Below, one piece after another: positions 26,345 through 34,847 of a stretch of 64,000 bases of DNA. Positions within the stretch are counted from its first letter, which is position 1, and every line of letters starts with the position of its first letter. A model generated the notes under the pieces. It was not told the DNA's origin. It saw only the letters and a program-made list of their open reading frames with translations, and did no database searches. Source of the DNA: JAPOUP01 sp965221405 (lineage in GTDB: Bacteria; Pseudomonadota; Alphaproteobacteria; Rhodobacterales; Rhodobacteraceae); NCBI GenBank assembly GCA_965221405.1, contig CBDCSE010000002.1, positions 806,001 through 870,000 of the forward strand, written 5' to 3'. Both the position numbers and the translations under genes were made by a program.

Positions 26345-28118
26345 ATGGTCTGCGCGTCCTGGGTGGCGCGACTGGGCAGTCCGAACCTGCGCGTGCCGTT
26401 GGTTTCGTGGAGAAGGCTGACCTGCAGTGCGTCGGGCGCGTCCTGGATGCGCGCCGGGCTCAACGGAACGCCGCGGGCCGCCAGACGGTAGCGGAGATGC
26501 CGCACGCAGCAGAAGGCCATGTAGCAGATCGCGATGTGCGCCCGGATGCGCCGATCCTGCCAGTGAAACACCGGCCGGATGCGCAGGTCGTGCCTGTTGG
26601 TGCGAAAGCAGGCCCCGATCTCCGCCAGTCGCCGGTATTGGCCTATAAGGTCCCGTGGATCCTCCGCGTCACAGCCCCACGCGACAATGCCGCGCAATCC
26701 ATCCCAGGAGGCGGCTGCGGCGATCCTGTCCTCGTTGATGGTGACGCGTCCCTCGGGAAAGTCCAGGAAGCGGGCGGTGGCCGACGCGACGGGCGCGGCC
26801 GGGGTGGCGCCCCTGTCGAGTTTCCTGCGCAGTTTCTCGAGCCGGCGGGCGCGGTCCCGCGCGTCCTTGCGGGCCCGGCGCGGCGAGTGGGTGACCACCA
26901 GACGGCCCCCGTCCTCCAGGGGCAGATCCCGGATGGCGGCCACCGAGTCCGCGTACTCCGACCGTCCCCACGCCGCGTAGGCGGCCACGTCAAGGATCCG
27001 CGCCCTGAGCGCCTTCGGACAGGCTTTCAGCCGGGCGCCCAGGATATACGGGGTGCCCCGGTCCCGCAGCGCCTGCCGGTTGGCGCGGCTGAGCATGCCG
27101 GCGTCCGCGACCAGCGTGAACCGGGTCTCCGGATGGCGCCGCTCCAGCGCCGCCAGGGCCTTGACCAGCGTGTGGCCCTCATAGAGGTTTCCGGGAAACA
27201 GCCCATAGCCGACCGGGAGCCCCTCCGGCGTGATCAGAAGCGCCAGCACCACCTGGACCCGATGCGGCTTGCCGTCCTTGCTGTATCCCTTGAAACGGAG
27301 GCCGTTCTCCCGCTCACTCTCAAAGTAGGGCGTCGTGGTGTCGTAGAACACCACCGTGATGGGATCGGGCAACAGGGTCCGCGCCCGCTCCCGTGAAAGG
27401 GCGCATATGGCGTCCACCCGCGCGTCGGTGATCGCGTCCATGCTGCGATAGACCGAGTCCAGGTTCAGCGCCAGCACCCCCTCCTGCCGCAGTCGGGCCA
27501 CCATCGCCCGCTTGGACTGCGGCCGCGCGACCCGCGCCAGGACCATTTCCCGGATCATCCGGCTGGCACTCCCGCGTCGGGAGCCAAACAGGCCCTCCCA
27601 CCCGAGACGGTCGTAGACCGCGCCAAAGGCCTGGCGCACCCCGATGCCCACACGGTGGTCTTCGCGACAGTCCGCGAGATCCACGCCAAACGGATCGGGA
27701 CCGGTCCCGGCCGTCCGCGCGGCCGGCACCTGATCGAGAAGATCGTGGAACTGCCCGGGCGAGAACAGCGCCGGCTGTCGGCTCTCCTCCGCGGTGATCT
27801 CCTCGATGATCAGGCGCCCCAGGGACATCAGCTGGTCGAGCTGGGCCTCCGAGGTGGCGGTGCCGACATGGCGGACAACCCGCTGGCGGACCCTGGCGCC
27901 ATCGCGGATGGAGGTGACGATCTGCACCTTGGTACGGTTCTCACCGAGGGGTTTCCCGCGAACGAACACGATCCGGAGGATCTACAGCGGATCTCCGGGA
28001 ACCGCAGGGAAAATACTGCCAAAGGGCACTACATTCCGGTTTGCGGAAGGAACCACCGCAAACGCCAGCGATATAGGGGTCTGCAGATCACGACCGGGCG
28101 CAAATGTCTGAAGTCAAG
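26101..28118 (-). mobile_element. IS1634-family insertion sequence, intact
   Basis: The 2018-bp element has terminal inverted repeats starting CTTGAGTTCAGACAT at 26101, matched by CTTGACTTCAGACAT on the other strand ending at 28118 (one mismatch). It contains one uninterrupted transposase gene. A 16-base internal direct repeat AAAGGGCACTACATTC occurs near both ends (about 26159 and 28020). It is flanked by the 437-bp duplication. Confidence 0.92.
26239..27969 (-). CDS. IS1634-family (IS4-superfamily) transposase
   Basis: A full-length 576-residue DDE transposase on the minus strand. The N-terminus (MFVRGKPLGENRTKVQIVTSIRDG) is typical. VFYDTTTPYFESE near 200 carries the first catalytic aspartate, LVADAGMLSRAN near 280 the second, and YRRLAEIGACFRTNRHDL with HIAICYMAFCCVRHL near 460-500 supplies the YREK-like region with the glutamate. 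No frameshift or stop is seen, in contrast to every other transposase in the window, so this element is probably still mobile. Transcription runs opposite to hrpB. Confidence 0.9.
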   Translation of the reverse strand: MFVRGKPLGENRTKVQIVTSIRDGARVRQRVVRHVGTATSEAQLDQLMSLGRLIIEEITAEESRQPALFSPGQFHDLLDQVPAARTAGTGPDPFGVDLADCREDHRVGIGVRQAFGAVYDRLGWEGLFGSRRGSASRMIREMVLARVARPQSKRAMVARLRQEGVLALNLDSVYRSMDAITDARVDAICALSRERARTLLPDPITVVFYDTTTPYFESERENGLRFKGYSKDGKPHRVQVVLALLITPEGLPVGYGLFPGNLYEGHTLVKALAALERRHPETRFTLVADAGMLSRANRQALRDRGTPYILGARLKACPKALRARILDVAAYAAWGRSEYADSVAAIRDLPLEDGGRLVVTHSPRRARKDARDRARRLEKLRRKLDRGATPAAPVASATARFLDFPEGRVTINEDRIAAAASWDGLRGIVAWGCDAEDPRDLIGQYRRLAEIGACFRTNRHDLRIRPVFHWQDRRIRAHIAICYMAFCCVRHLRYRLAARGVPLSPARIQDAPDALQVSLLHETNGTRRFGLPSRATQDAQTIYRTLGLTWNTAPFLYTPPRKPHRTSRRTQGKTKP

Positions 28119-28555
28119 GGCCTGCCCTGGTCAGACAGCGCACGGCGGTTGCGGGCGCGCGTCGAATTCCTGAGAACGCGGGGAGCCGCATTGCCCGACT
28201 GCTCGGACAGTGGACTGATGGGCTCGCTTGAGGAGTGGCTCCTGCCCTGGCTCGCGGGGTTCCGAACCGCGGCGGATCTGGACAGGGTCGATCTGGTTGC
28301 GTCATTACGGGCGCGGCTTGGGCGACGGGAAATGGATCTGGTCGACCGACAGGCACCGAAGTACTTTCACACGCCTCTCGGAAAGCGCAGGCCGATAGAC
28401 TACGGGGACGAAAGCCCGGCGGTCACCGTCCGGCTACAGGAAATGTTCGGGGTGACCCGCCATCCATCCGTAGGACCGGAAAGGATTCCGCTGCGACTCA
28501 CCCTGCTCTCTCCCGGCGAACGGCCGCTCGCCGTGACCACTGACCTTCCCGGTTT
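28119..28555 (+). repeat. 437-bp direct repeat, right copy
   Basis: Exact second copy of 25664-26100. It begins directly after the right inverted repeat of the IS and runs into the unique 3' end of hrpB at 28556. Confidence 0.93.
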
Positions 28556-28682
28556 CTGGAACGGCGCCTACGGTGAGGTCCGAAAAACCATGAGGGGCCG
28601 TTACCCCAAGCACCCATGGCCGGACAACCCGGCTCGGGCGGCGCCGACATCCCACGCCAGGCGACGGCCCAAACGTTCCTGA
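28119..28682 (+). pseudogene. hrpB: Detached 3' fragment of hrpB
   Basis: The frame encodes LPWSDSARRLRARVEFLR through to DLPGFWNGAYGEVRKTMRGRYPKHPWPDNP, a basic tail and a TGA at 28680. This is the authentic HrpB C-terminus. The first 437 bases repeat the end of the upstream copy. A frame starting at ATG 28104, inside the IS, covers this fragment, but no ribosome site supports its translation. Confidence 0.9.
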
Positions 28683-28720
28683 TTTCCGAACCAGGGTCTG
28701 GGCCAAAGAGCGCCGGAAGC

Positions 28721-30256
28721 CTACATGACGGCACCGATCTGCCAGGGGACGAATTCGTAGTCCCCGAGTCCCTGGGCCTCGGATTTCGACGGCCTGCCGC
28801 CAGCGACTTGCAGGATCAGGTCGTAGATCTCCCGCCCCTTCGCCTCCACGTCCGCGGCTCCGGTCAATAGGTCACCGGCATCGATGTCCATGTCTTCCAC
28901 CATACGGGAATACATGCCCGTGTTCGTGGCAACCTTTATCGTTGGAGCCGGTTTTGAGCCGAACGCCGAACCGCGGCCCGTTGTGAACGCTACGATGTTG
29001 CAGCCGCCGGCGATCTGCCCCGTGACGCTCGCCGGATCGTATCCGGGCGAGTCCATGAACGTGAATCCTTTGTCCGTCACCTTCTCGGCATAGCGGTAAA
29101 CCCCGGTCAGGGGGGTCGTGCCCCCTTTCGCGACAGCTCCCAGGGATTTCTCGAGAATCGTGGTCAGGCCACCTTTCTTGTTACCGGGGCTTGGATTGTT
29201 GTCCATGCTGCTCCGATTCCGTTCCGTGTAGTCTTTCCACCACTCCACGATCTCGACCAGACGTTTGCCCACCGCACGGTTGACCGACCGCCGGGTCAGA
29301 AGATGTTCGGCACCGTAGATCTCCGGGGTCTCCGCCAGAACGCCGGTTCCGCCCTGCGCCACAACCAGATCGCAGGCATGGCCCAACGCCGGATTCGCCG
29401 TGATACCCGACCAGGCGTCGGAGCCGCCGCATTGCAGGGCCACCGTCAGGCCGGACACGGGGCACGGCTCGCGTCTCGCCTCATTGACGAGGGGCAGCAT
29501 GGCCTCGATCCTTTCGATCCCGGACTCAACGGTGCGCCTGAGGCCCGCAACGTCCTGGATGTTCATCACCTTGAACAGCGGCCCCTGCTTGAGTCCGAAC
29601 GCCTCCAGCAACCAGTCGATCTGGTTCATCTCACAGCCTAGCCCAACCATCAGAACCGCCGCGTTGTTCGGATGACGCGCGTAGCCCCACATCACTCTTT
29701 GGAGCGCCTCGAATCCCTCGCCGGACCCGGCCATCCCGCAGCCGGTGCCATGCACGAACGCGACCACGCCATCAACGTTCGGATAACAGGCCAGCCGATC
29801 CGGCGTGAAATGATCCGCGATGCGTCGTGCGGCGGTGGCCGAGCAGTTGACCGACGTCACGATAGCGATGTAGTTCCGCGTCCCCACCCGCCCGTCCGCA
29901 CGGCGGTAGCCCATAAACAGATCCCCTTTCCCCGCCGCGACTTCCGTTACCGGGCGAAGATCATTGCCGAACTGGTACTCGACTTCCGTGCCGCGGAACC
30001 CAAGGTTATGGGTATGCACATGATCGCCAGCCACTATGTTTTCCCGCGCCAGCCCTATGAACTGGGCGTATTTCCGCACTTCCTGGCCTTTCGCGATGGC
30101 TCTCGTAGCGATCTTGTGACCGGCGGGGATTGGGGATCGTGCCCTGACTCCCTCGACTTCATGTCCAGTTCCAAGTGAGCGGGTGGCGGTGACGACATTG
30201 TCTTCGGGACTAAGGCGGACACAATCCATATCTGATAACCTGTTGTTTCGGAACAT
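28721..30256 (-). CDS. UxaA-family dehydratase (altronate/galactarate dehydratase type)
   Basis: The 511-residue protein joins an N-terminal SAF domain (about 10-95; VEGVRARSPIPAGHK, DHVHTHNLGF) to the long UxaA C-terminal domain: GTRNYIAIVTSVNCSATAARR near 120, HGTGCGM near 170, ALQCGGSDAWSGITANPALG near 285, and GCNIVAFTTGRGSAFG near 420. Family members dehydrate aldonic or aldaric acids to 2-keto-3-deoxy acids using iron. The start is uncertain: ATG at 30256 has little ribosome-site support and ATG at 30229 is an alternative. It is transcribed convergently with hrpB and opposite to the DHAD-FAH operon. Which sugar acid is used cannot be decided. Confidence 0.85.
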   Translation of the reverse strand: MFRNNRLSDMDCVRLSPEDNVVTATRSLGTGHEVEGVRARSPIPAGHKIATRAIAKGQEVRKYAQFIGLARENIVAGDHVHTHNLGFRGTEVEYQFGNDLRPVTEVAAGKGDLFMGYRRADGRVGTRNYIAIVTSVNCSATAARRIADHFTPDRLACYPNVDGVVAFVHGTGCGMAGSGEGFEALQRVMWGYARHPNNAAVLMVGLGCEMNQIDWLLEAFGLKQGPLFKVMNIQDVAGLRRTVESGIERIEAMLPLVNEARREPCPVSGLTVALQCGGSDAWSGITANPALGHACDLVVAQGGTGVLAETPEIYGAEHLLTRRSVNRAVGKRLVEIVEWWKDYTERNRSSMDNNPSPGNKKGGLTTILEKSLGAVAKGGTTPLTGVYRYAEKVTDKGFTFMDSPGYDPASVTGQIAGGCNIVAFTTGRGSAFGSKPAPTIKVATNTGMYSRMVEDMDIDAGDLLTGAADVEAKGREIYDLILQVAGGRPSKSEAQGLGDYEFVPWQIGAVM

Positions 30257-30426
30257 AACCCGTTATGCACGATGTGGCGCGTCCGACGGTCGGCGACGGA
30301 CGTCTGCATCTATACATGGAATGGCGGACAGCCGCGTGCCTGCGGCTGACGGTGGACGTGGCGGTTGCCGATCAGCGTCAGGCTGTGGCGTATGCCGAAA
30401 GCAGGCGAAGTGAAAGAGGGCGCGGG

Positions 30427-31245
30427 TCACGGGACGGCGGAAATGTCCGGCGGCGTGTCCATTTCGGCTTCGAGGCTGACCGATAGCCCGTAGACCGTGC
30501 GGAGCAGATCGGCTGCCTCGTCTCGGGTGAAAGGAACGTCAAACGCTCTGGGGTCCAGAGTTTGGTCGGCATGAGTCAGGTCGACGAAAGCGCGAAGATC
30601 TCGGCGGACGAGCTCCGGCAATGCAACTCGTGCATCCTGGGGAAGAAGCTGCGCCAGCCGGATGACATCGTTGCGATGCTTCCTGATGTCCTTTCGATTG
30701 ACGTTCGCACCTTCCTCGGACCGAGCGGTGAGGTCGAGAACCGCGTGGGCCTTGAAGGGTATGAGCAATGTCTCATAAATGATCGTGACGCCGTCGAGAT
30801 GACGCTTTGCGGCCTGGAGCGCCGCGAAATAGGCATCGTCCAGAAGGATTGCCGAAAGGCTGACTATGTCCTGCTCTACCGGTATCCGTCCATGGATCGC
30901 GTCTTCGGACAGATCCAGGTCGACCGGCCGCCGTGAAAAGAGCTCGATCATGAAGGGGAAGTTCGGGTCGGTCGGACGGTGGAAGCGGTAGAATTCCCTT
31001 CGGCCGTCGCTACGTTCGCGAGCTTGGTATCCGCCTGCGTCAAGGAATGCGTGGAAGGCCCGTCCGAATTCGGCGTCTACCACCTCGCCGCAGAGCACCA
31101 TGTCGATATCCCTGATCGCCCTGATCGCCCTGAAATCCAGACCCGCTGCGTCGAAAAGCAAATCGCATGCGGTGCCGCCGATGATGGCGTACTGGCCTTC
31201 GTGAGGCGCGAAGTGCTCGCGAAACCTGTCGATTCCGGTTACCAC
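30427..31245 (-). CDS. Nucleotidyltransferase-fold protein, AbiEii-like toxin candidate
   Basis: The 272-residue product has IIGGTACDLLFD near 21-32 and RAIRDIDMVL near 42-51, the GG and DxD-type signature of minimal nucleotidyltransferases of the AbiEii / DUF1814 group. A helical C-terminal half follows (PFKAHAVLDL, then KDIRKHRNDVIRLAQLL), which in these toxins binds the acceptor. Its GTG start overlaps the stop codon of the winged-helix gene by seven bases (GTGGTAA), so the two are translationally coupled. The order regulator-then-nucleotidyltransferase fits type IV toxin-antitoxin systems of the AbiE type, which act in phage defence. Assignment is by motif and context only. Confidence 0.65.
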   Translation of the reverse strand: MVTGIDRFREHFAPHEGQYAIIGGTACDLLFDAAGLDFRAIRAIRDIDMVLCGEVVDAEFGRAFHAFLDAGGYQARERSDGRREFYRFHRPTDPNFPFMIELFSRRPVDLDLSEDAIHGRIPVEQDIVSLSAILLDDAYFAALQAAKRHLDGVTIIYETLLIPFKAHAVLDLTARSEEGANVNRKDIRKHRNDVIRLAQLLPQDARVALPELVRRDLRAFVDLTHADQTLDPRAFDVPFTRDEAADLLRTVYGLSVSLEAEMDTPPDISAVP

Positions 31246-32216
31246 GGCATTCCGTCCAACAGTCGCTCAGCCGCCATGGATACGCGCTCGTCGTGGTGAT
31301 CGTGGAACTGCGCGTAGAGCGAGAGCGGATCCACTGTCTGCGCGGTAGAAAAGGTAGCCGGGTCATATGACCAGGTTTCCACGATATGGGAAGCTCGATC
31401 CCGATCGGTTTCGGCGAGTTCATGGGTCTGGGCGACAATCCTCCAATCACTCGCCGCGACCGCGAATGCCGGTAGCGGCGGCGGAGATAGGTCGATCAGC
31501 TCGGCAAGCGCTCTCTCACCAGCATGTTTCAGCAGCGGAGCGGCGTGAACGTTCCGGATGAACTTCTCAGTGCGCACAGGGCTGCGCAGCAGGTCGTGGG
31601 CGGCATCGAACAGTTGCCTGCCTTCGGCCTCGAACCGGATACGCCGCTGCCTACCGTGTTGCTCGGTCTCGGCCAGCCCCGCACTGACCAGATCGTCGAA
31701 CGCGCGGCTGATCGACATTGCCGAGTAGCGCAACTGCGTCGCCACCAGGGATGGGGTTGTCGCGGCCTGGTCGAGCCGCAGAAGGCGATGGAACAGTACC
31801 GCTTGAGCCGCCGGCGAGAGGCCGGCTGCACGGGACGGCTTCGGCGTGCGGAAGCGTTCGCGCAAGTCCATCGCGAGGTCGGGAATGTAGAGCTGCTTGC
31901 TGGGTACGACGAACGGAACCCCCTGTCCGATGAGGCGCGAGCGGTTGTGCGCGCTCAGCCAAGGGGCGACGAAGACGATGATCGCGTCGGCGGCGGGACG
32001 GACCAAGGCAATATGCTTTGCGATGTCGGACGGCGTAGCGGTGTTGTCTGTGGTCGTGAGGAAGATGCATCGCCTTCCCGCTATGTAGCCTTCGTGAAGA
32101 CTGTACATCCGGGAAATAAACGAGGGGAGGCTCGTCGCGCCGTCGAGCGCAGCGATCCTTGCCGGTTCGTGGAGCGTATCCTCGAGATAGCGCTGGAGCC
32201 CGATGGCGATAGGCAT
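31239..32216 (-). CDS. Winged-helix protein, candidate antitoxin/repressor partner
   Basis: The protein is about 325 residues if started at ATG 32216; the frame is open to 32270 with ATG at 32249 as another option, and none has a clear ribosome site. A MarR-like winged helix lies mid-protein (AAQAVLFHRLLRLD, LVATQLRYSAMSISRAFDDLVSAGLAE). The N-terminal 140 residues (IFLTTTDNTATPSDIAKHI, IVFVAPWLSAHNRSRLI) look like an alpha/beta sensor or decoy domain. It is coupled to the downstream nucleotidyltransferase. Repeats upstream (32231-32275) would suit autorepression. An antitoxin role is inference from the operon layout. Confidence 0.6.
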   Translation of the reverse strand: MPIAIGLQRYLEDTLHEPARIAALDGATSLPSFISRMYSLHEGYIAGRRCIFLTTTDNTATPSDIAKHIALVRPAADAIIVFVAPWLSAHNRSRLIGQGVPFVVPSKQLYIPDLAMDLRERFRTPKPSRAAGLSPAAQAVLFHRLLRLDQAATTPSLVATQLRYSAMSISRAFDDLVSAGLAETEQHGRQRRIRFEAEGRQLFDAAHDLLRSPVRTEKFIRNVHAAPLLKHAGERALAELIDLSPPPLPAFAVAASDWRIVAQTHELAETDRDRASHIVETWSYDPATFSTAQTVDPLSLYAQFHDHHDERVSMAAERLLDGMPW

Positions 32217-32230
32217 TTCTGGTATTTTAC

Positions 32231-32276
32231 GACTTCTTACTAACGTCATGACGCATACTAACACTATCAATGTTAG
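32231..32276 (-). promoter_or_regulatory. Operator-like repeats before the winged-helix gene
   Basis: On the minus strand CTAACA and TGTTAG form a 6-base inverted repeat with a 7-base spacer, followed by two direct copies of GTTAGTA 20 bases apart (reading toward the gene). The cluster of TTAG elements at the start of a toxin-antitoxin-like operon suggests autoregulation by the winged-helix protein. Confidence 0.5.
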
Positions 32277-32329
32277 CGTGCAAAAGCTCTGTTATGATAT
32301 GTGGACTCACAGCGCAATGTCCTCCCAGG

Positions 32330-32560
32330 CTACGGGGCCCGGTTCCCGATCATCAAGGTCTCAATCCGATCAGCGATCCACTGAGCGGGCTTGCGAGGCT
32401 GGCTGACCGTCCGGTCAGCGGCGCACACCTTGGTCACATCGTCGGACCGGGCGTGTTTGACCAGCCGCTTGGTGAGCGAAGGCGGCAGCATCAGTTCGCG
32501 CCCGGCGACGGTGATTAAGCGGTTGCGCGGTCCATGGAACCAGAACTTCGCCCCACTGGC
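32330..32560 (-). pseudogene. C-terminal remnant of a tyrosine recombinase (integrase)
   Basis: The minus strand reads KFWFHGPRNRLI, then LTKRLVKHARSDDVTKVCAADRT and PAQWIADRIETLMIG. This resembles the end of phage/island integrases, where the motif DDVTEGYAADWT carries the nucleophile tyrosine; here that position reads C. No arginine-rich core remains. It suggests that an integrative element once ended here, next to the toxin-antitoxin-like pair. Confidence 0.55.
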
Positions 32561-32854
32561 CGATGCGCACGTAGAGATGATGCGGATCCTGAACATGACC
32601 GGTCGCACCCCGGCTGGCGGGCGACCGCTGCGGCGGAAAGGCCGCTTTTCCCCGTGGCGTGGATCCGGCATCTTCCGGGGCGGGTCAGGTGGCGCTGGCC
32701 CCCGGGCATGACGGTCTCCCTGTCGCAGCGAAGGGACTGTCGCCGCCATCCGACCGATTCGCGACATCATGTGCCGCTTCGACCCAAACTCACCCATATC
32801 GGGTGTTGCACTTCACTGTGGTGCCGGGGTTGTATATAATTCCCCCGCAAGCCC

Positions 32855-33829
32855 TCATTCGATACCCAATTCATCCTCCAGATAGATCCTGATCATCCGG
32901 TCAAAATCACGCTCGGCCCTGAAACCCAGCGCCAGCGCCCGCGCGGGTTCGAAGTCACGCGGCCACATGGAAACGATATTCATGATCACCGGGTCCGGCT
33001 CACGCCTGATGAGCCGGACCCTGCCCGCCCCGGCCACGCGTCCCAACGCCTCGATCTGCTCGGCCACCGTGCAGGATACACCCGGCATGTTCAGCGAGCG
33101 CCGGCCTTCCAGAAGGGCGGTATCCAGGCACGCCGCGTGAACCATGAAACCCACGGCCGAGCGGGGACTCGACATCCAGTGCCGAACAGTATCCTCAACG
33201 GGAAGCACCGCCTGCTCTCCATTAAGTGGCTCACGGATGATCCCCGAGAAGAAACCGCTCGCCGCCCTGTTGGGCATTCCGGGACGCACGCAGATCGTCG
33301 GCAGCCGAATCGATATGCCATCGACCCAACCCTTACGGCTTGCATCCCCCAGCATCAGCTCGCACACCGCCTTCTGCGCCCCGTAACTGGTCTGCGGCGC
33401 GGTCAGGAACTCATCGTCGATCCGGGCGGGAAACGGCCCGCCAAAAACCGCGATCGAGGAGGTAAACACGATTTTCGGCACATATTCTCCGCCGCATGCC
33501 TCGTGGCGCTCACGCAGGGCCTCCAAAAACTCCCACATAGGCGACATATTCGTGCGCCAGCCCTTGACGTAATCCTCCTCGGCCTCCCCGGAGACAACCG
33601 AAGCGAGGTGAAAGATCACGTCCGGACAGCCAGCGGCAAGCTTCGCCATCGTCCCGGGTACGGACATATCCACCACCACCTCGGTCCCTGGCGCCCCGTC
33701 TTCGGGAAAAGCGATATCCACCAGCGTTACCTGAAGGTCGCGATCGCCCCGCAGACCGTGCTCACCCAGATGAATGGCCAGTTTCTGGCCAAGCATGCCT
33801 CCTCCACCGGTCACCAGCACTTTCAGCAA
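32855..33829 (-). CDS. denD: NAD-dependent epimerase/dehydratase family protein, D-erythronate dehydrogenase-like
   Basis: A 324-residue extended SDR. The cofactor motif is TGGGGMLGQKLA near 7-18, HLASVVSG lies near 75, and Y with K in SYGAQKAVCELM near 152-156. The C-terminal FEPARALALGFRAERDFD block is typical of the DenD group, which oxidises D-erythronate at C2. The start is TTG at 33829, supported by AGGAGG. It faces away from the SDR-dehydratase operon and shares a 161-base promoter region with it. The symbol rests on remembered similarity; related dehydrogenases act on other sugar acids. Confidence 0.7.
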   Translation of the reverse strand: MLKVLVTGGGGMLGQKLAIHLGEHGLRGDRDLQVTLVDIAFPEDGAPGTEVVVDMSVPGTMAKLAAGCPDVIFHLASVVSGEAEEDYVKGWRTNMSPMWEFLEALRERHEACGGEYVPKIVFTSSIAVFGGPFPARIDDEFLTAPQTSYGAQKAVCELMLGDASRKGWVDGISIRLPTICVRPGMPNRAASGFFSGIIREPLNGEQAVLPVEDTVRHWMSSPRSAVGFMVHAACLDTALLEGRRSLNMPGVSCTVAEQIEALGRVAGAGRVRLIRREPDPVIMNIVSMWPRDFEPARALALGFRAERDFDRMIRIYLEDELGIE

Positions 33830-33990
33830 CGTTCCCTCCTGGAAAATCCGTTTCTATGCGAGACGACCCTAGCTTTTCCGGACACTGTCCAGTAGTCCTG
33901 AGTTCCTGAAAGGCAGATTGCGACGCCAGGACAGTCGCGCCACCACAGGCACTTCAGAACATTCGTCCGCCAAGGCCAGGAGGTAAGTCC
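33830..33990. promoter_or_regulatory. Divergent promoter region of the sugar-acid genes
   Basis: The gap between the denD-like gene and the SDR gene must hold both promoters. It contains a short palindrome GGACACTGTCC (about 33880-33890) near the middle and strong ribosome sites at both ends (AGGAGG before each gene). No consensus promoter boxes could be fixed with confidence. Confidence 0.4.
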
Positions 33991-34740
33991 ATGTCATGTG
34001 AGAGGCTGGAAGGAAAGCGTGTCCTCGCGACAGCCGCGGGCCAGGGGATTGGCCGGTCTTCAGCGCTGGCCATGGCGAACGAGGGTGCGCTGGTGTTCGC
34101 CACGGATGTGAACGAGACCGCTCTTGGCGAACTGAACCACCCGAATATCGAAACTTTCCGGCTTGATGTCCGGGACGAAGGCAGCGTCGCGGCCGGCGTC
34201 GAGCGGGCCACGCCGGACATATTGTTCAACTGCGCCGGATTCGTGCATCACGGCTCGATCCTCGACTGCACCGACGAGGATTGGGATTTTTCGTTCGATC
34301 TGAACGTGCGTTCAATGTTCCGGACGATACGGGCCGCGCTTCCCGGCATGATCGGACGCGGCGGCGGCTCGATCGTCAACATGTCCTCCGTCGTAAGCTC
34401 CGTAATCGGCGCACCGAACCGATTTATCTACGGCACGACCAAAGCGGCCGTGATTGGCCTGACGAAGTCTGTCGCGACCGAATTCATCACTCAGGGCATC
34501 CGCTGTAACTGCATCTGCCCCGGCACCGTCGAAAGCCCTAGCTGGCACGAACGCGTCCGAGCGCTCAGCAAACAGGTCGGCAGCTATGAGAAGGCGCTAA
34601 ACGAGTTCATCTCGCGCCAACCGATGGGCCGTATCGCGACCGCGGAGGAAATCGCCGCCCTCGTTGTCTACCTTGCGTCGGACGAGAGCGCGTTCACGAC
34701 AGGGCAGCCGCATATCGTCGACGGCGGATGGTCCGGATGA
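33991..34740 (+). CDS. SDR dehydrogenase, 2-keto-3-deoxy-sugar-acid dehydrogenase-like
   Basis: A 249-residue short-chain dehydrogenase with AAGQGIGRS near 15 (the first glycine of TGxxxGIG is alanine), NCAGFVHHGSILD near 82, catalytic serine in NMSSVVSS, and Y/K in YGTTK near 149-153. The sequence style (TDVNETALGEL, ESPSWHERVRAL) is that of the BDH2 / 2-keto-3-deoxy-L-fuconate dehydrogenase group. These enzymes oxidise a 2-keto-3-deoxy acid to a 2,4-diketo acid. The FAH-family hydrolase downstream fits cleavage of just such a product. The ATG follows AGGAGG. Confidence 0.8.
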   Translation: MSCERLEGKRVLATAAGQGIGRSSALAMANEGALVFATDVNETALGELNHPNIETFRLDVRDEGSVAAGVERATPDILFNCAGFVHHGSILDCTDEDWDFSFDLNVRSMFRTIRAALPGMIGRGGGSIVNMSSVVSSVIGAPNRFIYGTTKAAVIGLTKSVATEFITQGIRCNCICPGTVESPSWHERVRALSKQVGSYEKALNEFISRQPMGRIATAEEIAALVVYLASDESAFTTGQPHIVDGGWSG

Positions 34741-34847
34741 AGGATGGATGAACCCGTCCGCGTCGATTTAATTCCGATTTTCGGCGCACGGCGGATAACC
34801 TTAATGCCGTGATCCGACCAGCTTCAGTAAGGAATTAGGTAAGTTAC

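Noticed and set aside
26159..28040. Direct repeat AAAGGGCACTACATTC near both IS1634 ends read as the true target duplication
   Set aside because: Both copies lie inside the inverted repeats of the element, so they are internal to the IS; the actual flanking duplication is the 437-bp hrpB segment.
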